Positions 40,427 to 49,632 of a stretch of DNA of 64,000 nucleotides are shown here, piece after piece. Within the stretch, counting starts at the first letter, position 1; the number at the start of each line of letters is the position of its first letter. Under the pieces are notes generated by a model that worked only from the letters and a program-made list of their open reading frames with translations, had not been told where the DNA came from and did not search any database. A program made the position numbers and the translations under genes. This DNA is from Dehalococcoidia bacterium (GTDB taxonomy: Bacteria > Chloroflexota > Dehalococcoidia > DSTF01 > JALHUB01). The DNA is taken from the NCBI GenBank assembly GCA_030018455.1, contig JASEFU010000008.1, positions 1-64,000 of the forward strand, read 5' to 3'.

Positions 40427-41479
40427 ATGTTATTGGCAAGAGCGCCAGTGAGGATAAGTTTCGCCGGCGGCGGCACCGATCTTGAAGATTACTACGCCCG
40501 CTACGGTGGGATGGTAGTGAGCGCTGCAATCGATAAGTACTTCTACGTCTTCGTCAGCGCCAACGGCGGCCAGGGCGTTCACATCGGCTCCTCCGATTAT
40601 CGCTGCTTCCACCGGTGGTCGGGGAGAAACGGCGGGCACTGGGACGGTGACCTTCGTCTACCGCGCGCCATCCTGGACGAGTTTGACATAAGTGGAGGGC
40701 TGTCCATCTTCCTCGCCTCTGAGATACCGCCGGGGACGGGTCTCGGCTCGTCAAGCACCGTCGCCGCCGCGCTCATAAAGGCGCTCAGCACCCTCACCGG
40801 CCACCGGCTCGATCCGATCCAGATCGCGGAAACGGCCTATCGCGTGGAAAGCGGGAAGCTGGGGCGGCCCTGCGGCAAGCAGGACCACTATGCGGCGGCC
40901 TTCGGCGGGCTGAACGCGATCTACTTCGAAAGCAGCGGCGTCCGCGTGGAGCCTCTGGACATCGATCTCGAGACGCGGGAACGCCTCTGCGAACGTCTCC
41001 TCCTGTTTTTCCTCGGCCGCTCGCGCAACGCCAGCGAGATCGGGAAAGCCCAGCAACAGGCGACGCGCGAGGGGAAACAGGACGTAATCGAGTCGCTCCA
41101 CTATCTCAAGGAGACCGCCCGCGTGGCCCGGGAAGCGCTGAAAAGGGGCGACCTGCCGGTCCTGGGCGAAGTGTTGCGCGACTCCTGGGAGCGCAAGAAG
41201 AAGCTGGCCAGCGGCGTCAGCAATCCGCACATCGACGAGATATACGAACGGGCGCTGGCTAAAGGCGCCGTCGGCGGCAAGATTACGGGTGCCGGCGGCG
41301 GGGGCTTCCTTCTCCTCTACTGCGAGCCCCCGTACAGGGAACAGGTGTGCAAGGAGATGGAAGCGCTCAAGCTTTACCGAATGGACTTTCACTTCGACAC
41401 AGGCGGCGCCCGCGTGCTCATGAACTCGGTCTCCGGAAACGGACACGCCGCCGCCGTCAATTGTCTGCAGGGTTCGTAA
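40427..41479 (+). CDS. hddA: D-glycero-alpha-D-manno-heptose-7-phosphate kinase
   Basis: A GHMP kinase, 350 aa. It begins LLARAPVRISFAGGGTDLEDYY, the hallmark of the heptose/fucose kinase subgroup. The ATP-binding GLGSSST loop is near residue 106, GKLGRPCGKQDHYAAAFGG near 144-162, and the third motif KITGAGGGGFLLLY near 285. HddA phosphorylates heptose 7-phosphate at C1 in the GDP-heptose branch, distinct from HldE of the ADP-heptose branch. It lies 12 bases after hddC. Confidence 0.9.
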   Translation: MLLARAPVRISFAGGGTDLEDYYARYGGMVVSAAIDKYFYVFVSANGGQGVHIGSSDYRCFHRWSGRNGGHWDGDLRLPRAILDEFDISGGLSIFLASEIPPGTGLGSSSTVAAALIKALSTLTGHRLDPIQIAETAYRVESGKLGRPCGKQDHYAAAFGGLNAIYFESSGVRVEPLDIDLETRERLCERLLLFFLGRSRNASEIGKAQQQATREGKQDVIESLHYLKETARVAREALKRGDLPVLGEVLRDSWERKKKLASGVSNPHIDEIYERALAKGAVGGKITGAGGGGFLLLYCEPPYREQVCKEMEALKLYRMDFHFDTGGARVLMNSVSGNGHAAAVNCLQGS

Positions 41480-41481
41480 TC

Positions 41482-42906
41482 ATGTTCAGGGCAAGACACG
41501 CGGTCATAGCGGCACTTCTGGCGGGCGACCTGCTGATGCTGGCGGGCGCGCTTGCCCTCGGGCTCGCCCTCGACCGCGGCCTCTTCGATCCTTCATCGCC
41601 GACGACGGCCGGCGTAGCCTTCGCCGCCGCGCTACCGCCGCTCATGCTCGTGTTCTTCGCCTTCAACCGGCTGTACGACTCCGATACCCTTTTCGCCGGG
41701 CACAGCGAGTACGCGGCCATCGTCAAGGGCAGCGCCACCGGCGGCGCGCTGTTGCTGATAGCCGCCTTCCTCTCCGATCAGCTGGTTTCGAGGGGCAGTC
41801 TGGTGTTGCCCGTGCTCTTTTCCGCGCCGTTCGTGATCGGTTGGCGCTTCATGGTCCGGCGGCTCGTCTTCCGGTTGCACGAAGCGGGCCTCTTCGTCCG
41901 GAAGTGGCTCATCGTGGGCGCTGACCAGCACGCCGCGGCCGTCGCCCTCCATCTCAACGCGCCGAAGTCGAAAGGCATCCGCGTCGTCGGCTTTCTCGAT
42001 GACTACCGGCCCCTAGGAAGCCGCGTCACCGACGGACTCTCCGTGCTCGGCGACCCGCGCTCCGCCTTCAAAGTGGCGCGTGAACAGGGGGCGTCGGCGA
42101 TCGTTATCGTGCCGCATGCCATCGGTTGGGAGAGCTACCGCGACCTGCTGGAAATGGCGACGGAGAACGAGGGGATCAGGATTAAGGTCGCGCCCGGACT
42201 GCAACATCTCGTTCTGATGGGCGCACAGATGACGGACAGCAGCTTCCTCCCCATCGTGCGGTTGCAGCCGTTGCGCATCACCGGACTCAACGCGGTCCTC
42301 AAGCGGTCGCTTGACTACGTTGGGTCGCTGCTGCTGTTGGTTTTCGCCGGGCCTGTCGTGGCGCTTGGATGGCTGGCGTCGCGCTTGGGCGGCGGCGGCC
42401 CGGTCCTTCTGCGGCAGGCCGTTATCGGGCGAAAGAAGCGTCCGTTCACCCTTCTGACGATCGCTGCGCCAAGCGGGCCGCCGCCGCCGGGGCTGCTGCC
42501 GGGACTGGCCTGGGCCTGCCGTAACCGCATATCCTCGGGACGCCTCGCCAAGCTCCCCAACGTGCTCAACGTGCTCGGCGGCCACATGAGCCTCGTCGGC
42601 CCGCGCGCCCTGCCCGAAATGGAACGCCTCGAAGAAGACTGGATGCGCAATTTGCTGCTCGTGCGCCCCGGCCTCACCGGCCCCGCCGCAGGTTCCTCCG
42701 GCAGGGATGGGCTGGAAGAGCAAACACTTAAAGATGTCGCCTATGTCCGCAATTATTCTCTCTGGCTCGACCTTCGCCTGCTGTTCGCTTCTTTCAAGCG
42801 GATGCTGGCAGGGGAGCGAAGCGTCCCGGCGTCCTACACATCTGTGCACATTCACGGCAAGTCAGGGTCCAGCGTCGTAACAGAGATCGCAGGGAGAGCA
42901 ACATGA
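41482..42906 (+). CDS. Phosphoglycosyl-transferase-like membrane protein lacking the catalytic Asp-Glu
   Basis: A 474-aa WbaP/CpsE-like protein: about four or five N-terminal membrane helices, a Rossmann-like central part (GFLDDYRPLGSRVTDG), a further helix, and the polyprenyl-phosphate sugar-1-phosphate transferase domain with KRSLDYVGSLLLLVFAGP and HMSLVGPRALPE. The essential Asp-Glu pair of the LDELPQ block is replaced: the segment reads LAKLPN, and the upstream KFRTM block is also lost (FTLLTIAAP). Catalysis is therefore doubtful; it may be regulatory or a decaying paralogue of the intact enzyme at 53.8 kb. It ends overlapping gmhA by four bases. Confidence 0.82.
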   Translation: MFRARHAVIAALLAGDLLMLAGALALGLALDRGLFDPSSPTTAGVAFAAALPPLMLVFFAFNRLYDSDTLFAGHSEYAAIVKGSATGGALLLIAAFLSDQLVSRGSLVLPVLFSAPFVIGWRFMVRRLVFRLHEAGLFVRKWLIVGADQHAAAVALHLNAPKSKGIRVVGFLDDYRPLGSRVTDGLSVLGDPRSAFKVAREQGASAIVIVPHAIGWESYRDLLEMATENEGIRIKVAPGLQHLVLMGAQMTDSSFLPIVRLQPLRITGLNAVLKRSLDYVGSLLLLVFAGPVVALGWLASRLGGGGPVLLRQAVIGRKKRPFTLLTIAAPSGPPPPGLLPGLAWACRNRISSGRLAKLPNVLNVLGGHMSLVGPRALPEMERLEEDWMRNLLLVRPGLTGPAAGSSGRDGLEEQTLKDVAYVRNYSLWLDLRLLFASFKRMLAGERSVPASYTSVHIHGKSGSSVVTEIAGRAT

Positions 42907-43625
42907 GACCGATCAGACTGGGAAACCACAGAGGCAGCAAGAACGGCGGGAGGGGACGATCGCCGAACGGCGAGCTGCCGCGCACGCGGGTCCTTTTCCT
43001 GCTTGAGGAGTACCTGCGGCAGGTGCAGGACACCCTGGAACTGCTGCCCCTCGTTGACCTGGCGAGAGTGGGCGAGGAGCTGCTGCGGGCGCGCGCCCGC
43101 GGAAGAACGGTATACGTTATGGGCAACGGCGGCAGCGCCGCTACCGCCAGCCACGCCGTCGCGGACTGGATGAAGCCCAACAGGCGCGGCAATTCGGGCT
43201 GCCTGCGCACGTTTTCGCTGGTCGACAACGTCTCCCTGGTGACGGCGTGGGCGAACGACACCTCGTTCGATAACGTCTTCGCCGCCCAGCTTGAGTCGCT
43301 GCTCAGACCCGGCGACGTCGTCGTCGCCATTTCGGGCAGCGGCAACTCCCCCAACGTGCTCCGCGCCGTGGAAACGGCGACGAAAGCAGGAGCCGTCACT
43401 ATCGGGTTCTCCGGTTTCAGCGGCGGAAGGCTCGGCAGGGTGGTCGACATCGACGTCGTCGTGCCCTGCGACAACCAGAAGATGATCGAGGACATCCACG
43501 TGATTCTGGTACACGCCCTTACGTCGGTTCTCGTTCAGAGCGCCGAGATGGACGTCCGAAAGGAAGCGGAAGAGATCGAGGACGAAGAGGTCGAAGAGCC
43601 GGCGACGCAGAGCGCGGCCGGCTAG
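42903..43625 (+). CDS. gmhA: Sedoheptulose-7-phosphate isomerase
   Basis: GmhA converts sedoheptulose 7-phosphate to D-glycero-D-manno-heptose 7-phosphate, the entry to heptose synthesis. The SIS domain shows VYVMGNGGSAATASHAVADW near 69-88, WANDTSFDNVFAAQL and VVAISGSGNSPNVLRAV. The protein is 240 aa, longer than usual (about 190) because of a basic 25-residue N-terminal extension and an acidic C-terminal tail (EEIEDEEVEE). With gmhB, hddC and hddA it completes the GDP-heptose pathway in this locus. Confidence 0.9.
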   Translation: MRPIRLGNHRGSKNGGRGRSPNGELPRTRVLFLLEEYLRQVQDTLELLPLVDLARVGEELLRARARGRTVYVMGNGGSAATASHAVADWMKPNRRGNSGCLRTFSLVDNVSLVTAWANDTSFDNVFAAQLESLLRPGDVVVAISGSGNSPNVLRAVETATKAGAVTIGFSGFSGGRLGRVVDIDVVVPCDNQKMIEDIHVILVHALTSVLVQSAEMDVRKEAEEIEDEEVEEPATQSAAG

Positions 43626-43676
43626 GCGCGTCGCGCGGACTGCTGCCGGGCGCTCGATCGTCGTGAGGACTGAAGC

Positions 43677-45245
43677 ATGAAGAGACTTTACGGTCTTGTG
43701 GGTGTCGTCGGAACGCTGACCCTCGCCGGCAGCGTCCTGGGATACGTCCGCAACGCCTCGATTACGTCCGTCTTCGGCCTCTCCGGCGACTCCGACGCCT
43801 ACTTCGTCGCCATCTTCCTGCCCAACATCCTCCAGGCCGTCCTCGTTCTCGGCGCGCTGGCGCCCGCGCTCGTGCACGTCTACGTCAACTACGTCGAGGC
43901 GGGCCGGCCGGACGACGCGCGGATCACCTTCAGCTCCGTGCTGAACCTCGTCGCCGTCGTTGTCGGGCTCATTGTGCTTACCGGCGTGTTCTTCAGCCGC
44001 TCGCTTGTGGGCGTCATCGCGCCCGGCCTGTCGAACGAGAGCGCGGACACGAGCGCCGGGCTTATGAGCTTCACCCTTCCGTTGCTGCTGCTCCTCTGCC
44101 TCGCCGGCGTGCTGGGTCCCGTGCTCAACACGAAAGACCACTTCTTTACGCCCGCTCTCAACTCGTTCATCATCAACGCCTGCACAATTGCCTTCGTCGT
44201 CATCGGCGGCAAAAGAATCGGAATCGAGGCGGCGGCTGCCGGCGTCTTGCTGGGTGGCGTACTGCACGTCGCCCTCCTGCTGTTTTTCGTAAGGCGTAAG
44301 GGCATCGCCTACTCCCTGAAGATGCGCCTCGGCCATCCCGGCGTGAGGCGCGTGCTTGTCCAGTCGGCGCCGGTGGTGCTCTACATGGGCATCGCCTACT
44401 GCGCGCCCCTCCTCGACCGCGCCCTCGCCTCGATGGCCACGGAGGGCGGCGTTTCGATCGTCACCATCGCCGTGACGGTGTTTGTGCTGCCCACCATCGT
44501 CTTCAACGGATCGCTCGGCATCGTCCTCTATCCCCAGCTTGTCCGCGACGCCGCCACCGACCGCGAGAAGTATGCGCGTACGCTTGCGCAGGCGGCGAGG
44601 GTGTTGCTGGCGGTGCTCATCCCTGTCTCCGTCCTCATGGCCGCCGCCTCCGTGCCGCTGATGCGCCTCGCCTACGGGCCCGGCGACGTTTCTTCCTCAG
44701 ACGTCCACACCGGGGCGGCCGTCCTCGCCATCTATCTTGTCGCCCTCTCTTTCGTCGGCCTGACGCAGATCCTCCAGAAGGCGATCTACGCTGGGGGCGA
44801 CTTCACGACGCCGCTCAAGGTGGAGCTGATGACCCTTGGCTTGTACGCGACGGCGGCGATTGCCCTCAGTCACGTCTGGGCGCTCGTGGGCCTCGCGATG
44901 GCAAGGGCCGGCCACCACATATTGACCACGTTCGTAATGTTCCGGATGGTGCGCCGTGTGCGCGAAGTCCCGTCGTTGCGACGCCTGGGGCTGTTTGCGC
45001 TCCGCCCCCTTCTGGCGAGCGCGCCCGCCGTCGCCTTCTATGGCGTCGCGTTCCTGGCGCTCGACCGCGCCTATCCTTCTCCGTCGTACCTTCTGATGGG
45101 GGTAGAGCAAATGACCCTGCTGCTGCTGGCGGGGGGCGTGTATTTGGCGGCCGCGTCGTTCCTGCGGGTCGAGGAGGTGCGCGTCCTGTGGCGACTCGCG
45201 CCGACGGGGCGGCGGCAGGCGGCAGTAACGCAGGAGGCGGCGTGA
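43677..45245 (+). CDS. MurJ/Wzx-type lipid-linked glycan flippase
   Basis: A 522-aa polytopic protein with about 14 membrane helices of the MVF/MurJ branch of the MOP superfamily. The start GLVGVVGTLTLAGSVLGYVRNASITSVFGLSGDSDAYFVA and LLCLAGVLGPVLNTKDHFF are characteristic. In this setting it probably flips an undecaprenyl-linked oligosaccharide outward rather than lipid II, but MurJ function cannot be excluded because no other murJ is visible here. The stop precedes the next start by one base. Confidence 0.85.
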   Translation: MKRLYGLVGVVGTLTLAGSVLGYVRNASITSVFGLSGDSDAYFVAIFLPNILQAVLVLGALAPALVHVYVNYVEAGRPDDARITFSSVLNLVAVVVGLIVLTGVFFSRSLVGVIAPGLSNESADTSAGLMSFTLPLLLLLCLAGVLGPVLNTKDHFFTPALNSFIINACTIAFVVIGGKRIGIEAAAAGVLLGGVLHVALLLFFVRRKGIAYSLKMRLGHPGVRRVLVQSAPVVLYMGIAYCAPLLDRALASMATEGGVSIVTIAVTVFVLPTIVFNGSLGIVLYPQLVRDAATDREKYARTLAQAARVLLAVLIPVSVLMAAASVPLMRLAYGPGDVSSSDVHTGAAVLAIYLVALSFVGLTQILQKAIYAGGDFTTPLKVELMTLGLYATAAIALSHVWALVGLAMARAGHHILTTFVMFRMVRRVREVPSLRRLGLFALRPLLASAPAVAFYGVAFLALDRAYPSPSYLLMGVEQMTLLLLAGGVYLAAASFLRVEEVRVLWRLAPTGRRQAAVTQEAA

Positions 45246-45246
45246 A

Positions 45247-45969
45247 ATGACAATTGGAGAGGCAGGAACGGCGGTAACGAGCGCGCCCGCAGGCGGGTAC
45301 TCGCAGGAGTACTACGACGCCCGTGGCGGCCCCATGTTTCGCCTGGAGATAAGGCATCTGCTGGCGCTGGCCGCTCCGTCGCGGGATGACAGGGTGCTGG
45401 AGCTTGGCTGCGGCGCCGGCCTCCTGCTCGCCGCCTGCCATCGTGAACGCCGTGCCTCCCTCACGATGGGAGTGGACGTAAACCATACCGCTGTCTCGCT
45501 GGCCAGTCGCGTCGCGCCCGTGGCACTTGCCGATGCGACGCGTCTTCCCCTGGCCAGCGGCAGCTTTCAGGCTGTCGTGGCGCAGCACTTGATCGAGCAC
45601 TTCGAGCGGCCGGAGGAGGCGCTGCGCGAGTGGTATCGCGTCCTCGCCCCCGGTGGGCGGGTCGTCGTCGCTACTCCTAATGCCGCCTACCCCGACCCTG
45701 CTCTATTCGATGACCCGACCCATCATCACGTGTATCTGTTGCATGAGCTGCGCCGCCTGTTCGAAGAGAGCGGATTCCGCGTGGAGCGCTGCTATACGTT
45801 GATGCCCTTTCTGGGGAACCGCCGGCTCACATGGGCCGCAACAAAGCTATTTGGCGGCGCGTTGCCCGCCCTGCGCTTCCTTCCTTACTTCCGCACACGC
45901 GGCCTCACCCTGTTCCTATCGGCAACGAAAAGGGAGCGGCCTGAACGACGTGAGGGTGACGATGAGTAG
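45247..45969 (+). CDS. SAM-dependent methyltransferase
   Basis: A 240-aa class I methyltransferase with motif I VLELGCGAGLLLAAC near residue 49, GVDVNHTAVSLA, DATRLPLASGSFQAVVAQHLIEHF and the post-III ERPEEALREWYRVLAPGGRVVVATPN. It probably modifies a glycan or lipid-linked intermediate; substrate unknown. It follows the flippase gene by one base and overlaps csaB by eight bases. Confidence 0.87.
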   Translation: MTIGEAGTAVTSAPAGGYSQEYYDARGGPMFRLEIRHLLALAAPSRDDRVLELGCGAGLLLAACHRERRASLTMGVDVNHTAVSLASRVAPVALADATRLPLASGSFQAVVAQHLIEHFERPEEALREWYRVLAPGGRVVVATPNAAYPDPALFDDPTHHHVYLLHELRRLFEESGFRVERCYTLMPFLGNRRLTWAATKLFGGALPALRFLPYFRTRGLTLFLSATKRERPERREGDDE

Positions 45970-47143
45970 GCTCATCCTCATGGCCGGCGCGTTCGGCTTT
46001 GGCAATCTGGGCGATGACGCAATCGCCCTGGCGACCTCCCGCCTTCTCGCCGAAACCGCCGTCGATACCCAGACCGTCATTCTCGGGAACACGCGCGTCG
46101 CTATCCGGCGCTTCACCGGGCTCGACGGCGCCCGCCTCTCCTGGCGGTCTCCCCGTCAGACCGCCCGTCTCATCGCGCTCATCCGGAGGTCATCGGCTGT
46201 CCTCATTGGCGGCGGAGGTCTGCTCCAGGACGTGCTGCCGCACTTCTACCGTCCCTATCTGCTGCTGGCCGTTGTGGCGAAGGCGCTGCGCCGGCCGGTG
46301 ATGTTCTACGCCGTGGGGGTGCATCCACCGCGCACGTCGGTCTTCCGGCAGACGTTGCGTCTCGCCGCCAATGCGGTTGACGTTGTGACGGTCCGCGACG
46401 AGTTCTCGGCCCGCAACCTGCGACGGGCGGGTGTACGCCGCGACGTGACCGTGACAGCCGATGCGGCAATCGTCATGGCCGCGGACGGGCCCGCCGAGCG
46501 CGCGTCGAAGAAGACGCTGATCGGCGTTTCGCTGCGGCCCTGGTTCCATCTCGACCCGATCCGTCGCGGCGGCGACCCGGCGCGCCTTGTCGATTCACTG
46601 GCGCAGTGTCTGGACGCCGTAGTCGAGGCCGCGGGCGCCCGGCTGCTCTTCGTCCCTCTGCAGCACGGCGGCGCGGACGACGACGTGGCGTCTCAGCGAG
46701 AGGTGATATCGCGCATGCGGTACGCGCACGAGACCGACACGGCAACCTGCCACACTCCTTTCGACGCGGTCGCTGCCATCAGCCACTGTGACATCGTTCT
46801 CGGCATGCGGCTGCATTCAAACGTACTGGCGGCAGCCTGCGGCGTGCCCAGCATCGCCATCGCCTACGACCCGAAGGTGCGCGAGTTCATGAAACGACTG
46901 CACTGCGAAGAACAGGTCGTGGGCCTCGATGAGCTGCGGCCGGCGGAGGTGGCAACGCGCGTCCGCGCGGCGCTCGAGTCGCGGGACGAGATCAAGGAGC
47001 GAATACGACCCCACGTAGAGGAGATGCAGGCTTCGGCGCGCGAGTGCGCCGCGATGGCGGCAAGGCTCGCTGGCGCGACGCTTCTGCCTTCCTGGCTGCG
47101 AAGCGGCGATAACGACGCCACGGCTTGTCAGGAGGCCGCCTGA
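45962..47143 (+). CDS. csaB: Polysaccharide pyruvyl transferase (CsaB/WcaK family)
   Basis: These enzymes add a ketal-linked pyruvate to a sugar; CsaB pyruvylation creates the wall-polymer ligand for S-layer homology domains. The 393-aa protein shows AGAFGFGNLGDDAIA near residue 8, IGGGGLLQD near 80, VTVRDEFSARNLRRAG near 140, and the C-terminal GMRLHSNVLAAACGVPSIAIAYDPKVREF. It suggests that the surface polymer is pyruvylated, possibly for anchoring an S-layer. ATG 45962 gives the family start; it overlaps the preceding methyltransferase gene. Confidence 0.88.
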   Translation: MSRLILMAGAFGFGNLGDDAIALATSRLLAETAVDTQTVILGNTRVAIRRFTGLDGARLSWRSPRQTARLIALIRRSSAVLIGGGGLLQDVLPHFYRPYLLLAVVAKALRRPVMFYAVGVHPPRTSVFRQTLRLAANAVDVVTVRDEFSARNLRRAGVRRDVTVTADAAIVMAADGPAERASKKTLIGVSLRPWFHLDPIRRGGDPARLVDSLAQCLDAVVEAAGARLLFVPLQHGGADDDVASQREVISRMRYAHETDTATCHTPFDAVAAISHCDIVLGMRLHSNVLAAACGVPSIAIAYDPKVREFMKRLHCEEQVVGLDELRPAEVATRVRAALESRDEIKERIRPHVEEMQASARECAAMAARLAGATLLPSWLRSGDNDATACQEAA

Positions 47144-47154
47144 AAGGACGAGCG

Positions 47155-48369
47155 ATGAAGATCGCGATACTGCTCTCTGATCTGACGGTGCAGGGCGGCG
47201 GCGACCGCCAGGCCGTCTATCTCGCCAGGGAGCTTCAGGAGATGGGGCACGACCTCACCGTCTACACCCCCGCGTTCGATGGGGGCTGCTACCCCGACGT
47301 CTGCTCGCGGTTGCGCATCGTCGTCACGGGGAAGCACCCGTCGGCGGCGCTGATGCCGTCGCGGCGGCTGCGCGCCTTCCTCGATATGAGGCGCATGGCC
47401 CGCGGGATCGAGGACGGGTTCGACGTCCTCAACCCGCACCACTGGCCGCCGCATTGGGCCGCCGTCAGCGCCGCCCGGCGCATGGCCCGCCGGCCGGCCA
47501 TCGTCTGGATGTGCAACGACCCGCCCTGGCCGCCGGACGCGGCTCGGGGCCTCTCGCCGCGCGCGCTCTTGCGCCGCCTCTTCTTCCGCTACGACTCCGC
47601 CGCCGTGCAAGAGATCGACCGCGTCGTCGTCCTCTCCCGCTACGCGAAGGGAATCCTCGACGCGACGTACGGGATCGACGCGGCCGTCGTGAGAAGCGGC
47701 GTGGATATCGAGGCGCTGCGGCTCGGCCCGGGAGGGGACGCGGGCGAGATCAGGCGGCGGCGCCGCATACCGGCAGACTGCTTCCTCGTCCTCGCTCTGG
47801 GGATACTGATGCCCCATCGTCGCATTGAGGACGCCCTCGAAGCCGTGGCCTCGCTCCTCAACGAGGGGCGGCGGCTCCATCTGCTCATCGCTGGCTCTCC
47901 GGAGCAGTACCCCGAGTACGCGTACAGCCTGCGCGAGATGGCGCGCCGCCTGCGCATCACGGAGCACGTCACCTTCGCGGGCGCCGTCGACGAGAACGAA
48001 CTGAAGCTCTACTACCACGCCTGCGACGCCTTCCTCTTTCCGAACGAGAACCAGACCTGGGCCCTCGCCGTCATCGAGGCGATGGCCTGCGGGAAACCGG
48101 TCGTGGTGTCGCGTGGGGCCGCCGTGCAGGAGGTGCTGGAAGACGGCAAGACCGCGCTGCTCGTCCCTCCGCGCGATCCTGACGCCATCGCCGCTGCCCT
48201 GCGCCGATTGATGGACGGACCCGGGCTCGCGGCGCAGGTGGCGGGGAACGGACAGCGCTTCGTGGCCGATACGTTTTCCTGGCGGCGCTACGCCCAGTCG
48301 ATGCTTGCGATATTCGAGGAGCATGTCGCGAAAGGCGTTGTGGAGGCGGCGGGGGAGAAGGCGGCGTAA
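47155..48369 (+). CDS. GT4-family glycosyltransferase
   Basis: A retaining GT-B glycosyltransferase, 404 aa. It begins MKIAILLSDLTVQGGGDRQAV, with the C-terminal donor domain containing LALGILMPHRRIEDALEAV, VTFAGAVDENELKLYYHACDAFLFPNE and the EAMACGKPVV signature with its catalytic Glu. It probably adds one sugar of the repeat unit. AAAGGA lies before the ATG. Donor and acceptor are not deducible. Confidence 0.88.
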   Translation: MKIAILLSDLTVQGGGDRQAVYLARELQEMGHDLTVYTPAFDGGCYPDVCSRLRIVVTGKHPSAALMPSRRLRAFLDMRRMARGIEDGFDVLNPHHWPPHWAAVSAARRMARRPAIVWMCNDPPWPPDAARGLSPRALLRRLFFRYDSAAVQEIDRVVVLSRYAKGILDATYGIDAAVVRSGVDIEALRLGPGGDAGEIRRRRRIPADCFLVLALGILMPHRRIEDALEAVASLLNEGRRLHLLIAGSPEQYPEYAYSLREMARRLRITEHVTFAGAVDENELKLYYHACDAFLFPNENQTWALAVIEAMACGKPVVVSRGAAVQEVLEDGKTALLVPPRDPDAIAAALRRLMDGPGLAAQVAGNGQRFVADTFSWRRYAQSMLAIFEEHVAKGVVEAAGEKAA

Positions 48370-48378
48370 ATACGGTTT

Positions 48379-49632
48379 GTGGGGTACAAAGTGGACTCGG
48401 AGACGACTGAGAAGCGGCCGGTAGGGTCTGACGGCGAAGAGCAGGCCACGACGGACCTCGACGGAGAGGGCCTGCACGTCGTCTGGGACATGACGCACGC
48501 CGGCCGCATCCGGACAGGGACCGGCGTTTACGCGCAAAACGTGACGGCCGCGCTGCAAAAAACGTTCGGGGTGTGCGTCAGTACGCTGATTGCTCCGCGG
48601 CCCCTGGACCACCGCTCAAGTCTTCCGGCGAGAGCGATGCGCGGCGCCCACCAGGTGATGTGGACGCAGTTTGGCCTCAGAGCGGGATTGCGGCGGCTGA
48701 AGCCCGACCTCCTGCATGCCCCTGCTTTCGTCAGCACGCTGGTGCCGCCCTGCCCGCTGGTCGTGACCATCCACGACATGGCGTACGTGCGCTTCCCGCA
48801 GCACTACAGCAAGCCATGGCTCTGGTACACAAGGCTTCTCGTCCCGCTGGCGGCGCGACGCGCCCGCGCGGTCATCGCCGTCTCCGAGCACGCCCGACGC
48901 GATGTCCTGCGATACCTCCGTCTGCCGCCAAAGAAGGTGCATGTTGTGCTTCAGGGAGTCGACCTTCAGCGTTTCCGGCCGCTTTCCGGCCTCGCGACGG
49001 AAGGGGTCGCGCGGCGCTACGGCCTCGACACACCATTCATTCTTCACGTGGGCAATCTCGCTGCTCGCAAGAACATCCCCACCCTTCTGAGCGCTGTCTT
49101 TCGGCTGAAGCGGGCCCATTCCTGGGGGGCAAGAAAGGTCGTCCTGGCCGGCGGCGTGAGCCCCGGTCTTCCCGGCTACGCCGACATCGAGGCGACAGTC
49201 GAAGCGCTTGGTCTGGAGACGGACGTCGTCTTTCTGGGTCACGTTCCCGACGACGATCTACCCGCAATCTACAACCTCGCCGATGCCGTGGTCATGCCGA
49301 CATTGCACGAGGGCTTCGGCGTGCCGGTCATCGAGGGCATGGCCTGTGGGCGCCCGGTCATCGCCGCGGACACGTCATCGATCCCCGAAGTGGCGGGCGA
49401 TGCGGCTATCCTGGTGGACCCGAAGGACGTCGACGCCTGGGCGGGCGCGCTCTCCCGAGTCCTCTCTAACAGGGCCCTGCGTCAGGAGATGGCCGAACGG
49501 GGGCTCGCGAGGGCCCGCGGGTTCACGTGGGAGAACACGGCCCGAAACACCCTGGCAGTCTACCGCCACGTGCTCGGCAACGGCAGTCACTCAGATAGCG
49601 GCGGCGCAGCGAGCGCGGGGGGCGGAAGATGA
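48379..49632 (+). CDS. GT4-family glycosyltransferase
   Basis: A 417-aa GT-B glycosyltransferase of the mannosyltransferase-like GT4 group. It has VVWDMTHAGRIRTGTGVYAQN, VVTIHDMAYVRFPQHYSK, IAVSEHARRDVLRYLRLPP, LHVGNLAARKNIPTLL and the donor motif PTLHEGFGVPVIEGMACGRPVI. About 35 N-terminal residues precede the fold and may not be translated if GTG 48379 is not the true start. It overlaps the next gene by four bases. Confidence 0.88.
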   Translation: MGYKVDSETTEKRPVGSDGEEQATTDLDGEGLHVVWDMTHAGRIRTGTGVYAQNVTAALQKTFGVCVSTLIAPRPLDHRSSLPARAMRGAHQVMWTQFGLRAGLRRLKPDLLHAPAFVSTLVPPCPLVVTIHDMAYVRFPQHYSKPWLWYTRLLVPLAARRARAVIAVSEHARRDVLRYLRLPPKKVHVVLQGVDLQRFRPLSGLATEGVARRYGLDTPFILHVGNLAARKNIPTLLSAVFRLKRAHSWGARKVVLAGGVSPGLPGYADIEATVEALGLETDVVFLGHVPDDDLPAIYNLADAVVMPTLHEGFGVPVIEGMACGRPVIAADTSSIPEVAGDAAILVDPKDVDAWAGALSRVLSNRALRQEMAERGLARARGFTWENTARNTLAVYRHVLGNGSHSDSGGAASAGGGR

